From: Pseudofabraea citricarpa
Lineage: Eukaryota > Ascomycota > Leotiomycetes > Helotiales > Dermateaceae
Direction of reading: 5' to 3'
Length of the DNA stretch: 64,000 nt
Assembly (NCBI GenBank): GCA_029641185.1
Contig: JAPWGK010000028.1
Location: 421,649-485,648 of the forward strand
Positions 11,783 to 22,784 of the stretch are shown in pieces. The first letter of the stretch is position 1, and the number at the start of each line of letters is the position of its first letter. The notes under the pieces are model-generated. The model was not told the DNA's origin and ran no database searches. It saw only the letters and a list, made by a program, of their open reading frames with translations. Position numbers and translations under genes: made by a program.

Positions 11783-13358
11783 TTATGGACCAATGAAACC
11801 TGGCCTGAACATGTTCATCGGCGTGTAGGGCTCCCCTTGTCCCATGAAGTTAACATCTGGTTGATTATCTCCAGACCAGGATTGTGCTGACATGTCATTG
11901 TAAGGGTAAGGACGCCTAGCTGGTTCACAGCGACAGACCAACAAATCCAGGACATCCCGCCGGCCAAGTTGTTCTGCCGTTTGCATTGGTGTCAATGCCA
12001 ACCCAACTTGGTCCGGCGCCACATCACATCCCTCTTGCACCAGCCTCTCAATGTGATGGAAGGATCTGTATGATGCGATCGCTGCTGCGAGCAATGTTTG
12101 GCCCGTGGATACTCTGACATTCAAGTCAAATCCAGTATTAGGAGATGTGAGATCGGAGAGTCTCTGAAGCATTGCCCTGGCGGTTTCCTCGTTGCACGTC
12201 CTTGTTTCTGCCATGAACATGGGCGTCTCGCCTCTCCGATTTCTTCTGCGAAACCACTGTAAGAACGACCACCACAGGATTTCCCTTAGAAGTTGTATCC
12301 CAAGTTTGCTCTGCAGCGCGTGGTGCAGAAGATAATCTCCTACCAAATTCATCGAGTCGGTCTCTGGGAGCAGTTCTCCCAGTTGCCCTTGTACTGCCAG
12401 TTCCCCCAGAGTCTCAAGCGCGAAAGGCCTCGAGATGAGGCTATGAGATGCTGGGAGCAGGTCGTCGTGACCCTGTTCCTCTCTCCCCAGTGCCAGGCGC
12501 AAGAACTTTCCATTTTCGCTTGTACTGCCGTGGATCAAAGCGAGCAAGTTGGGACACGGGTGTGCCATTGGGAGCAGCGGGTTACTCGGGCACAATGCCA
12601 GAGCTTGTTGGCGGAACTGCAGGGCTTCGCTCGTCCGGCCGCAGTTCTCGAGTAGGGATGCCAGACTGCTGGCTGCTTGTGCAGCTATAGGCAGCTGGTT
12701 TTCTTCTGTTGCCGTATGTACTGCTTTGTATAAGGTCTCGGCCATCAAGCGTTGGCCTCCATCTCGAGCTTCCTGTCCAGCTGCCATGATTTGATTTGCC
12801 TTTGTTGTGAGCTGCTCGGTGAGTTGCCCAGATGCCCTTTCCAACTCTGCTGCAGAGTCCGGCGCCATCTGAGAACTCTCAAGCAGTTTACGGGCTTCTC
12901 GAAGTGTTTCCCTGAGGCTTTCCAGCTCGTCGAGCCTAATTTGCGTTAGCAGCAGCTTATATGTTCTTATGTCTCAGCTATGGCCCCTTACATTTTATGT
13001 ATCTGAAAGTCGTCTCTTATCGATGATATGCCTGCCCCCCTGTGCGGTAGGTGACTTGAGTGTAACGCTGGTGAACATGGTCCAGGCTCCGGTTCCGGGC
13101 CTAGGGGTTGTTGCCGGTGGGCTTGCTTGCTATTGATGCTGGGACCACAAGCAAACCGTTTCTCTGTGCACCTTTGGCATTTTGGTCCTTGTGTATTGCT
13201 ATCCCAAACTCTCTGAGAAGGCTCGCACTGAATGACGTCGAGCTCGTTAGACTTATTGTGACGTGCATAAACTTTGCATAACTGCATGGTCTGAAAACGC
13301 GACTTACCTTTTTCTTGGAATGTCTGCAGTATTCACATTTATCGACCGTCTCCCCCAT
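11783..13358 (-). CDS. Zn2Cys6-type protein with coiled coil and TPR/ankyrin-like C-terminus
   Basis: Exons 13358-13308, 13227-12992 and 12935-11783 give 479 aa. Splicing the first two exons assembles a Zn2Cys6 pattern, C8-x2-C11-x6-C18-x15-C34-x2-C37-x6-C44, with the basic HSKKK between Cys 2 and 3. The loop between Cys 3 and 4 is longer than the usual 5-12 residues. A Pro/Gly-rich linker follows, then a Leu-heptad coiled coil (LDELESLRETLREARKLLES) created across intron 2 (12991-12936). The rest is helical: a TPR-like segment (ASLLENCGRTSEALQFRQQAL) and two degenerate ankyrin-like units near the C-terminus (GQTLLAAAIASYRSFHHIERL, LTPMQTAEQLGRRDVLDLLV). It is probably a DNA-binding regulator, but it lacks an obvious fungal-specific transcription factor middle domain. 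Upstream is a 553-bp region shared with the NACHT gene on the other strand. Confidence 0.72.
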
Positions 13359-13911
13359 CTCCGCTGCCGAAAGTAAACTCCTGCTGGCCTCAGAATCATA
13401 AACCTCTCGTCTGGTAAACGAGAAGAAGAGTGAACGATCATGTTGAGAGTCAGTCCGAGGGGGCTTGGTGGGATTTTGCTGGTCTGGGACAAAGTGAGTT
13501 TCCTGGAGAAGTACCTTTTCGCCTTGCGGGTAGCCTCATCTCTTGTTCTTTGAATCCTTCCAGCTGCACGTGTGAACGCAAGCCTTGGGGCTGTGATGAA
13601 GCGCCCGGCTTTGTGATCGCAACCACATTGCGATCCTGGTACAGCACATATGCACGACAGGGGCCTAGGCACCATCAGCTGCATGTACTTGTCAGCCCAC
13701 TGGCCTTTCTTGATCAGATATTCCTAAATTGGGCGTCCGGGTACGCACTTTTTATTAGCACTTTTCGTAGCAGTGTTTGCCCCATACGCAATCTGGATGA
13801 GAGATATCAGAAGATGACAGCCCTCTAACATTCTATCAACCCACTTTCACCTTTTGCCACCCCAGAATTCACAAGTGTTGTAGTAATTGAATTGCCTCTT
13901 CTGCAAAGGCA
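13359..13911. promoter_or_regulatory. Divergent promoter region (Zn2Cys6 gene / NACHT-ANK gene)
   Basis: 553 bp separate the two start codons, which point away from each other. Open frames inside it are unsupported. The base composition becomes visibly more AT-rich towards the NACHT side, which marks the change from core-like to accessory-like sequence. Confidence 0.4.
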
Positions 13912-16754
13912 ATGCTTGGATTTAGAAAAAGAACATTGTAAGTCGGTTGTATTGTATTATTATGTCTTTGCTGAGAAGCTATCCATCACAGATCTGGCGA
14001 TGTGGACGCAGATGAGCAGAAAACATCGAGCAATCCCACCAGCGATATTTCAGATGAATACCAGGGAAGCAGCCAATTCAGTATTTTGGAGAACATCAAA
14101 GATATGCCTAGCGATTGGGTATGGCTACAACCCGGATACAAGGAGCGAGTTTCAACCAATCACTCTAGCCTTGCACGAAAGTCCCTTCGAAAGGAGCTTG
14201 GTCTATACCCAATAGAAGTCCCTACCTCTCCTAGTAGTATTCCAATATATTTCTCTTTCCCAGACAACCACTACAAAGCAACATACTACACACCCCGAGA
14301 TTATGGGGAACAGAAAATGCGTCCTAAGGTAAGCATATCATGCCAAGCCGATCAACTTATCCTCCTATCTTTGGGATTTGTTTTAGTTCACACAAGCGGC
14401 TATAATATGAAATACTAACTGCTTTGCACAACGGAAGGATGTTGGTTTAAAACCTCTCGCATCTGGGAACATTCGACCTGAGCTTTGCAGATTCCTTCAT
14501 TGGGATTCAACGTTTCCAGAAGACTATACAGGTCTTCTCGAACTGACGGCCGAGGCTAATGCATCCGCTTGCACTCACCAGACACTTCATTGTGCATTAA
14601 AGCGACAATTGAGTTCAAAAGCTCTCTATAAGTCGATGTATGTCAGGTTACTCCCTGGGACTGAGGAATGGTTATGGTTTTCAAAAAAATTTATGGATTG
14701 GCGGAACAATAAGGTCATTCGTTCTCTATGGGTTTGTGGCTCTCCTGGATCAGGCAAATCTATGCTGGCAGCGTCAATCTTGAAGAAGTTTGAAGAGGAT
14801 GCACAAGAAGATGAAATTGTGGCCTTCCATTTCTTCGACGGCAGATTCCGCCAAGGGAGCAACATAAATGCAATTCTATTGGCACTTTTGGAGAAGGTAC
14901 GCATACGAAAATATGCCAACACAAAAGACTTCGACGCTATCACGACTCACTTGAATACCATCAAGTCACTCCCCTCTATGAGGTTTCTTAGATCAACCGT
15001 TTTGACTATCCTACACAGCTTGGGCGAAGATCAGACCATTTACCTTATTCTGGATGGTCTTGATGAGATTGAGGATGATCATGGCGACTGGCCACTTTTA
15101 ACTGAAATTTTGAGACTAGCGAGTCAGAACCTTAGGAAACACTGTATGAAGATCTTGATAACCAGCGGACCAGAATTGCTAAAAAAGCTGCCAATTAAAA
15201 CAGCGGGATATGTTAATATGGATATCGAGAAGAAAGTCTCAGTAGATGACTTGCAACGATACATCACTAAGTTGGTACAGAGCAATAGCCTGCCATCAGA
15301 ATGGACACTCCTAATTGAAAGTGCTCTTTCTAAGGTGGATAGACCTATCTTGAGACTGCATCTGATACTTGAAACCCTAAGATGCGACGACAATCAAGAA
15401 AATACCCAGAACAAGCTCCAAAAGTTGTTGAACCACTCAAGGTCGACAGACTTGGCAACTATCTACCGAGACCTACTCCGCTCACTGCCTCGTCAGAACC
15501 TGGTAGTGGTTACCTCGATGTTGGCCTGGGTCATGTATGCGGCTCGCCCAATGTATACTTGGGAGCTTATTGACGCGGTTAGCTTTGTCACAGGAACGTG
15601 CATCGAAGAGAAAGATATAGAAAGGCTATCAGGTGGTATACTCTTGACCAGTCGAAGTCGTACTGTCAATCTTGTTCATTCAAGTGCTCGAAAAATCTTG
15701 GTAGATGCTCAAAATACCCTATACCTAGGTGATGAATTCATAGCTCGCGTCTGCTCCGAGTATGTAGACTTCAACCAGGTGCTACTTGATTGTAGCCTAA
15801 TCTCCAAAGATGAAAGTCAACTACAACAAGCAGATAAAAAGCTTAGACCATTAGAGGCCTATGCACACGAAAACTGGGCTTATCACTACGCTAGATGTGA
15901 GGGTCAGAGCAATTCCATCTCAGGAATATTGCACCAAAAACTATGGACGAGTTTGAGCAAATGTTCAAATATTTCTGAACTTCAAGAGCAAGAAATCTTC
16001 AGAGCTCATCAAAGCTTGGCAGACTGGAAAGCTCAACAAGATATCCTGAGCAATATATTGAGGCTTGCCTCGTGGTTCGGATACTATAAACTTGCGAAAA
16101 TAGAACTTGAGATGGGTGCCGAACTACGGACTACCTGCGGTGTTAATTACAGTTCTCTTCAAATTGCAGCAGAATGTGGCCATGAAGACATCGTTCGATT
16201 ATTACTAAATTATCGAACAGACAAAGGTTGCCAATACGAGTACAAGAGATCACCACTATTCTTGGCTATTGCCAATGGGCATGTGAATGTAGTTCAGGCA
16301 TTGTTAGAGCATAATACTTCGGCAGCATTTGGCGCCTTTGCGGTCGAATCAATGGAGGAATTCGAATTGGAAGTGAGATGGAAGGAATGGTGTTCAACTT
16401 GCAGTCAAAAGCAAGCAATTTTCAACGTATCTATTCCAGTTCACATAAAGTCGAGTGAAACTGATCAGTAGGCAGATAATCAAAACTCTACAGAACAAGA
16501 CAATTTCGATCGGAATTCAAGGCGAAATCTCCCTCGAATCGGTCGGTCTTTACTATGACGACTTGATAGTAGAGGCCGAACATAAGGTACACTTCAAATG
16601 GCTTCCCGGCCCTGAAATGCAAGAAGCACTTGAATGTGCATCGGCAATTAGTATTGACTATGTTAGGGATCTTCTTCAAATTGCTGGCAATCCAAGGGAT
16701 CTATTCACTCAGCTTCTACATTTGGGCAAACGCTTTACAGCCATGGCGATATAA
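13912..16754 (+). CDS. NACHT-ankyrin STAND protein (fungal NLR-like), paralogue 1
   Basis: Exons 13912-13937, 13992-14328, 14438-16426 and 16476-16754 give 876 aa; every junction is GT-AG and in frame. Residues 1-180 are Ser/Pro/Tyr-rich with no domain I know. The NACHT-like NTPase carries Walker A GSPGSGKS (about 222-229) and Walker B YLILDGLDE (about 323-331), preceded by the family lead-in LLPGTEEWLWF. A winged-helix-like ARPMYTWELIDAV region follows, then ankyrin-like repeats (YSSLQIAAECGHEDIVRLLL, SPLFLAIANGHVNVVQALL). The last exon adds a segment with a KWLPGPEM motif that also occurs in the paralogue at 22785-24746. Known role of the class: signal-sensing NTPases in fungal non-self recognition and regulated cell death. 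The 49-nt last intron avoids a stop at 16469-16471. The AT-rich setting suggests an accessory gene. Confidence 0.85.
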
Positions 16755-17284
16755 GCACAGCCAGGCCACTTTTACGCTCCGGCTAAATTGTTGCTAGGTC
16801 CTTGAATCGAGGCGGTCATAGTTACAGATGGGACTCTGGTAATCTAGTATTTCCTATGTACTCAGCTTCTAAGGAATACGTCGTCTACAGCCAAGGATGA
16901 CTAGCAGGAGCACCGCTCATTAGGATGATTTGGTACCGTCGTTCTCTGTTTCTAGCAACTTTATCTGATTTGTTAATATTTATACACTTATTTGCAGCTG
17001 GGCAGTGTATTCTTTTGCCGATCGCATATGCCATTAGAAAAGTGTCGCAATCGATGTCCTTTCCATCGCAACCCAACACTTGTATCGCAACCCATCGCAA
17101 CCCACCGCTACTGCAAGAACAGAGACAATATGACCTCATTGCGACGCTTGAAACACGGTGGAGATGATTGTAAATTCATTTAAAGTCAACATTGCCACTC
17201 CGTCAATCTGAGAGTTCCCCTTCAAAAAAGTTCACCAAGTAGAAGACTTTCAGCCTTTCTATCACAAATACCTTTGGAGTGGCC
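16755..17284. other. Intergenic, contains short direct repeat
   Basis: No gene seen. Around 17062-17106 there are three copies of an ATCGCAACCCA unit, two of them adjacent. Otherwise AT-rich. Confidence 0.6.
17062..17106. repeat. Three-copy ATCGCAACCCA direct repeat
   Basis: An 11-bp unit occurs three times in 45 bp, spaced by a short AACACTTGT interruption after the first copy. Confidence 0.75.
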
Positions 17285-18086
17285 ATGGACTCAACCACCC
17301 AGCACAGCACAATGTGCTATCATACTAATGCATATCCGTATGTGGTGATTCTGCCGTAGATTATCCATTCACAAAACGGCCAAAATGCTGACAGAATTTA
17401 CAAGCTGCCATCTCTGTATCTACGGAGATTGGGCACAGCAACAGCAACAATACAGTTCGATCGGCCAAAACTCTTCCTCTTTCCGCGATAATGAGAGAGA
17501 ACAGGCACATCAGGCTCCTCTTGGATTTGGTAGCCCTGATGAGTATGTTTACGACGAAGCCACTATGCAGATCCTCTACAAACGGACTCGGAAGCCTGTT
17601 CCACATCTGAACAATACAGCTCACAGCTATCAACAATACAACATGCAGTACTATACATCTCAACAATTCTATGTGCATCCATACGAAGCGGAGCAATATG
17701 CAGCTCAGAACTTCGACAAGACGACGACACATCCACCGAACCAAAATCAACCAAGCGATCTAACCTCATCTGAACCGCTACCACCGCACGGCAAAAAAAA
17801 TTCCCTCGACGTACTGGCAGCGGATAAAAGACGTAAAAGCCAGAAGCATGCATCAACTAATACTAAGTTGAAGTCCAAGGCTAGGGCTAAGTCCAAGTCT
17901 AAGTCGGGTACGAAAAGTCATTATCGTAAGCGAGCACGTGGTAGCGAGGAGAGTGATGGAAGATCTAAGCTGGAATCAAACGATCACGTTGATATGAAGG
18001 GAGAGTCGGAGACAAAACTCGAAGAGAGGCTCAGAGTTCTGGAGAAACTGGTTGATATATATGGGATGAGGATGGATGGGTATTAG
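17285..18086 (+). CDS. Gln/Tyr-rich, Lys-rich protein of unknown function
   Basis: Favoured model: exon 17285-17337, intron 17338-17455 (GTATGT...AATACAG), exon 17456-18086, 227 aa. An alternative is a single exon from the ATG at 17385 (233 aa), which would add a Cys-containing leader followed by a Gln run. The N-terminal half is polar and rich in Gln, Asn and Tyr (HSYQQYNMQYYTSQQFYV). The middle is strongly basic with Lys/Ser/Ala repeats (KLKSKARAKSKSKSGTKSHY), which looks like a nuclear localisation or nucleic-acid-binding tail. The last ~25 residues form a short amphipathic helix (LEERLRVLEKLVDIYGMRMD), possibly a coiled coil. No catalytic motif is seen. It lies between an NLR-like gene and the P450. 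A nuclear role is inference. Confidence 0.55.
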
Positions 18087-18980
18087 ATCCTAACATGAGG
18101 CAGAATAAGCAAGTCTTTCCCAATTAGAGATTTGTTGTTTCTTTTTCCTTTTACCACAGAGAGGAACAAATTCAATGGAGCCTTTATTCTTTACATTTCA
18201 CTTTGTTATGTAGTAGCTATGGGTATACTACCTCGATGCCTTTTTTCCTGCGTGAAGGGATAGCGTCGCATAGATTCCGATATATGTTCCCATTCTATTC
18301 TTTTACGCCTCACAAGTGGAAAGAGGCGGATTCAAATGCCAAACCTTTCTTTAAACATAAGAAGTGGTAGCTTTTCCCGAATAATAAGCTGGATTTCAAA
18401 TCAACAACATATTCGTCCTCGTTGTATGGTAGAACGCAGGGGATTAATAATTCTACCGGAGGTCTTGAACGAAATTATTATTCATCATACTCTCCTTTAC
18501 CGTCCAATCGGCCGATACTACTCATGCCTATCTTAAAAACATATCTTACTTGAAAATGCAAAACAATTTGATTCGACGCCACCACAATGAAGCGTGTCAT
18601 CCGTCACAAGCGAGACACCAAGAAAACCGCATACCGCAGCCGGCGGTTGCGCAGCTCCAAACTCATGTATGTAACCTCAGCCGAAACAGGAAGAATGTCC
18701 GAGAAGGCTGAAAAGTTATCAGAATAACTCATGGAGTTGTGGTAGCTTGGTGTCAGACTCAGCCCCAACGACCATACTTTTGTTAGCATTGTAACCAAAG
18801 CTTGCGACATCTTTTTGCTGCTTGAATTTTAGTTGGTAGTGATAGAGGCAGACAACATCGCTGCAGCCAATCCTTTTTGAGAAGATAAGTCTGTTACCTA
18901 TAATAAATCTCCCATCTGTTATATATTATCATATTTCACGATAGGCTGCCTTTGAAAGCCTCGCTTGTTATTGAATTACG

Positions 18981-19304
18981 ATGGGAAGAGCTAATGCATT
19001 TCAAGAAATCCAAAGATCTCGATTGCTCAGAGCAATTCTTCTGCATAGCCTCTACGAAACTGACTTAATATATCAAATACAGCAGCGTTCTCTTCCAAGT
19101 AGAGAATTAATCGTACCTACAAACACGGATATGAGCGATAGCCTTCCAAGGTCAAGCAATGCTATCATTGTCTCCCAACGAGAAGGTAAACTTCAAACAT
19201 CAGAATCCTTTCAAGAAATCCCTCAAAAGTGCCGCTGGTATCAGGACATGGATGTGATCTCTGCAAGGGACGAATCAGGTACAAAACTGTACGCCTCCGT
19301 GTGA
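18981..19304 (+). CDS. Possible small hypothetical protein
   Basis: A 107-codon frame with a normal-looking residue mix and an ATG start (MGRANAFQEIQRSRLL), but no recognisable motif, intron or partner. It could be a real orphan, an exon of an unmodelled gene, or chance. Listed only because it is the one plausible frame in this 1.6-kb gap. Confidence 0.2.
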   Translation: MGRANAFQEIQRSRLLRAILLHSLYETDLIYQIQQRSLPSRELIVPTNTDMSDSLPRSSNAIIVSQREGKLQTSESFQEIPQKCRWYQDMDVISARDESGTKLYASV

Positions 19305-19514
19305 CGAATGGGGGCTAATAAGCCCTGTCCCGAATACTGAATTGAAAAACACTCTGATTTTACAGGTTACATCGTAAGTCTGGCTAATAGCGACTTCAGT
19401 TGATAGCAAGGTGCTACACATCAGATCTGTCTGCCTACGGCACAAAATATCGAAAGAGCTACAAATAATACCCCGCCCCCACATTCTCGGTTTGTAACAT
19501 ACTATCATGAACGC

Positions 19515-19581
19515 CTAGCTGACTGCAGACTCAGGTATCAATCTGCAGTCAGCCTTAAATCTGCAGTCAGCAGTCAGCTAG
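19515..19581. repeat. Inverted and direct repeat cluster (CTGCAGTCAGC units)
   Basis: CTAGCTGACTGCAG at 19515-19528 is matched in reverse complement by CTGCAGTCAG...CAGTCAGCTAG at 19561-19581. A further direct CTGCAGTCAGC lies between at 19543-19553. The cluster could form a stem-loop or bind a dimeric factor. It sits about 140-205 bp upstream of the P450 start codon. Confidence 0.8.
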
Positions 19582-19654
19582 ATATCGCCTTATCACGTCC
19601 CTTATCGCACCCGGTATTGTATTATTTCACTCAGTAGGTAGGTACTTAGTTTGC

Positions 19655-19660
19655 TATAAA
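19655..19660 (+). promoter_or_regulatory. TATAAA box upstream of the P450
   Basis: TATAAA about 60 bp before the ATG at 19720. Position and sequence fit a TATA element, but it is a common hexamer in AT-rich DNA. Confidence 0.35.
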
Positions 19661-19719
19661 GTTAACGATTTACATCGTGCCGGTTCTTTAGCTTCATACA
19701 ATTGTTCTTAGAATCAGTC

Positions 19720-21401
19720 ATGGCTTATCTCGATTTAACAATACCGCATAGTGGATATCTCATCTCTTCATTCTTCATACTCCTTATACTCCTGCTCCTC
19801 AGACCTCGCCGTAAATTTCCATCGAATGCTCCGCAGCTAATCGATGAAGTATGGCCAGTTGTCGGAGCTCTCAGGTTTTTCACGGCGAGATGGGACTTTC
19901 ATCGAGAGAATGCTCGTCGTTCAACCACCGGTAATTTCAGCTACTATGTTGGAAGACTTCCCGTGATTGGACTTAATGGTGATGAGGGCCGGAGGGTTTT
20001 CTATAACACCAAGGGTTTAGGATTAATGGAAGGGTAAGATCTATGAGCTTCCACTAGCCTTGATCTCTCGATAAAGTGCTAATTCATGATATTTGAGCAG
20101 GTACATGGGCCTTTTTGCAGCAGCTCCAACGGATTTGAACCAGGGCGTTTCTCGGAAGATGATCGAAGGAAAAGAGGTACATGGGTTTGGCCAACTGATG
20201 GCGAGTATAACTAATGCCAAGTCTCTCGATAACCGTAGGACTTAAACACCTTGTCTATACTGTGTATCCACATCACTTACATTTGGCTTAGTTCTTCCTC
20301 AAATGCTGATAGACGTGCGAAAGAGCCTGGACCAGCTCTCGGTAAACCCAACCGGGATTGTCAATCACTTTGACTCTATCTACCGAGTCGTCTACCAACT
20401 CAGCATGCGATCAATAGGAGTTGAAGACATTGCCAATGATGCAGCCCAACTAGAAACAGCCCAGAGGCTCTTTGATATTCTGGAAGCGAGCTCGACCATC
20501 ACAACTATAATTTTCCCCAAGCTCCCCTCTTTCGCTATGATGAAGAGGGCATGGGCTGGCTCGAGGCTTAACAGCATGTTGAACCAGATCATAGACGGGC
20601 GGATCAAGACTGGAAAGCGCGGCAACGACCCACTGCAGCTCCTCATCGACGAAGGATATGACACGGACCGGATCCGCCACACGTTGATCAACGCCGTCTT
20701 TGCCGCGAAGTCCAACACGCCATTCAACGCTTCTTGGCTCCTGGTGCACCTGTCAAAGTCAGGTATCTGGCTTTCAAAAGTGCGCAGCGAAGTGCAGGGT
20801 GTTGCGAGTAAATACTCAAGAGACACATCCGTGCCGCTGGTCGACCAACTGGCACAGATCCCGCTTCACGCTTGGGAATCCGAGTTCCCGGTCATAGACT
20901 CGTGTCTACGCGAGACTGTGAGGTTCCACGTTCACGGCATGGCTTTCAGGAGAAATATTAGTGGCGCCGATATCCCTATAGGCGCGAGTGGTGAGATCAT
21001 TCCCGCGGGGGCATATGCGACTTATCACCCTGCGGACATCCATATGAATGCAGAGGCGTATAAAGATCCAGAGAAATGGAACCCGGCTCGCTATGAAGAA
21101 GGCCGAGATGAGGATAAGCCTAGACCGCTTGGTTTTGTTGGTTGGGGCTCCGGACGGTCTCCTTGTAGTAAGCAGAAACCCCTGGTCTTTATTAATGACG
21201 GTCTTGCTAATTAAGCTCGTAGGAGGCATGCGATTGTCCAAGCTGGAGAGCAATTTGATCATCGCCTTTTGGGTCGCGGCTTTTGATCTTGAGCTAGTTG
21301 ATAGCCAAGGGGAAAGTCTAAATTTCTATCCAACACCAAACCCAAATATGCTCTTTGCTAAAAAGCCTTCTGGGCTCTCCTTTAGATGTACTAGAAAGTA
21401 G
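19720..21401 (+). CDS. Cytochrome P450, possibly disrupted between 20178 and 20302
   Basis: Clear exons are 19720-20033, 20101 to about 20177, from about 20280 to 21167, and 21223-21401. The N-terminus has a membrane anchor (about residues 9-26, LISSFFILLILLLL) and RPRRKFP. Further on are the EXXR motif (RETVR), an I-helix variant AAKSNT, and the haem-binding loop WGSGRSPCRG, whose CxG is assembled by the last intron (21168-21222). P450s of this microsomal type oxidise small lipophilic molecules. The problem is the segment between KMIEGKE and LPQMLIDV, where relatives have about 20 residues. No pair of normal-length introns that I can find keeps the frame, and the remaining option is a 28-nt intron. 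A frameshift here would make this a pseudogene. It lies between the two NACHT-ankyrin genes. Confidence 0.7.
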
Positions 21402-22784
21402 AGTTGTTATCTCTATGGCTCCGTAGAGGTTAGAACGACTTAGCTAGAGATTTTACATTAAACTTTGATTACTGAGGCTGTTTGGCTGTCAAGATACAAC
21501 TGGAAATTAAAATCAAGTCTCGTATAAAATTTCGCGTCTTCTGTGTCTAATAAATCTCAAAGACTAAATTATGTGTTGATTGTATAATTTCAAAATCACT
21601 CCGAGCCTCTTGATTAACTGAAGAAGAAATATTCGACAACGGATTAAAGGACGAGGATGTCACAACACATTCGACCAGAAAACATTCACACAAATTTCTG
21701 TATGTCATCCAAGACAATTTCCCGTTGGCAGTTGTAAGGCCAAGGGAAGTTAGACGAACACGTCGCTTACGGGTAGTAATAATACAATAAATGTTGTTCA
21801 AAATCACTCGATGTAGCCCGTGATTCCGAGAAAACAGTTTGCTCAACTGAAGAAAGTCTATCTGATAAATCACTTGTTGAATTTTTCAAACCCGTGTGTA
21901 TAAGATGTCTTAAATATACTGTATCAGTGAGCATCGTTTCACAAGCTCGCCGCTATTGTTTCTACTCCCCCATTTAAAGTTCCTTCTCCGCATCTGCCAG
22001 GTCTTCAGCTTCCGCTTGAGGGGATATTGCTTGTTTAGACGAAGAGCTAAAAATAGACTGAGTAGATCAAGCGCATGATTTTTGGGTTCGGCGTTGACTA
22101 ATCCAATCTCAGAATTTGTAGTCTGGCGGACTTGGATTGCAGCGATCTCGTCGGTTGTAAAGACGATGTACTGATAATCCGCTGAATCTTAAACAAGTTG
22201 CTCGCGGGTCACAATTCCTCCTTCTTGTGCTTGAACTCTTGATTGTAGTCAACAAGGTTCTATAGCTTTTGGCGAATTGGAGCGGCACCGGTCGAAGAAA
22301 ATAGAGTCGAGACAACTAACTACCTAATTCCATGCACCAAAGCACTAAGCAGAGGTGAAATAGTACTAAATATGATCGAAGAAGTAGATAGATAAGCTCT
22401 TACATGTATATAATCTATAACCGACAAGTTCTGAGTTCACGATAGTATAAGCGATTCAAGGGGGGAAAGATCTAAAGTTGTTTTAAAATTTTCTTTTTGA
22501 TTTACTTTGCAAACGATTTCTGCCGCTAACAAGTAATTTATTACGAGCCGAGACGAAGGGCTAGCCTGACTACACGATTCTGAGGAGTGGAGAAGACAGT
22601 ATCCTAATTGAGGGAAAAAATAATTATTATCGTCGGTAGAAAAAGAAAATGTATATATACATTTCTAAAATAACGCAAACTAATAAACCAACCAGCACGC
22701 ACCATGCCCCCTGCCGCATGCCCCATTTAGTTAGCATCCATCGCCACTAGCGACGAGACAGGTAACAGACAACCTCCTAATGAC
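21402..22784. other. AT-rich intergenic region, no gene seen
   Basis: Convergent space between the P450 and NACHT paralogue 2. Stop-rich on both strands. The frame at 21547-21873 (minus) has no family feature. Confidence 0.6.

Larger units (their letters stand above)
18087..19719. other. AT-rich intergenic region with small open frames and a palindromic cluster
   Basis: No confident gene. At 18587 a short plus-strand frame starts with a very basic stretch (MKRVIRHKRDTKKTAYRSRR) but ends after about 45 codons. The inverted/direct repeat cluster at 19515-19581 and a TATAAA at 19655-19660 lie upstream of the P450. Confidence 0.5.
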
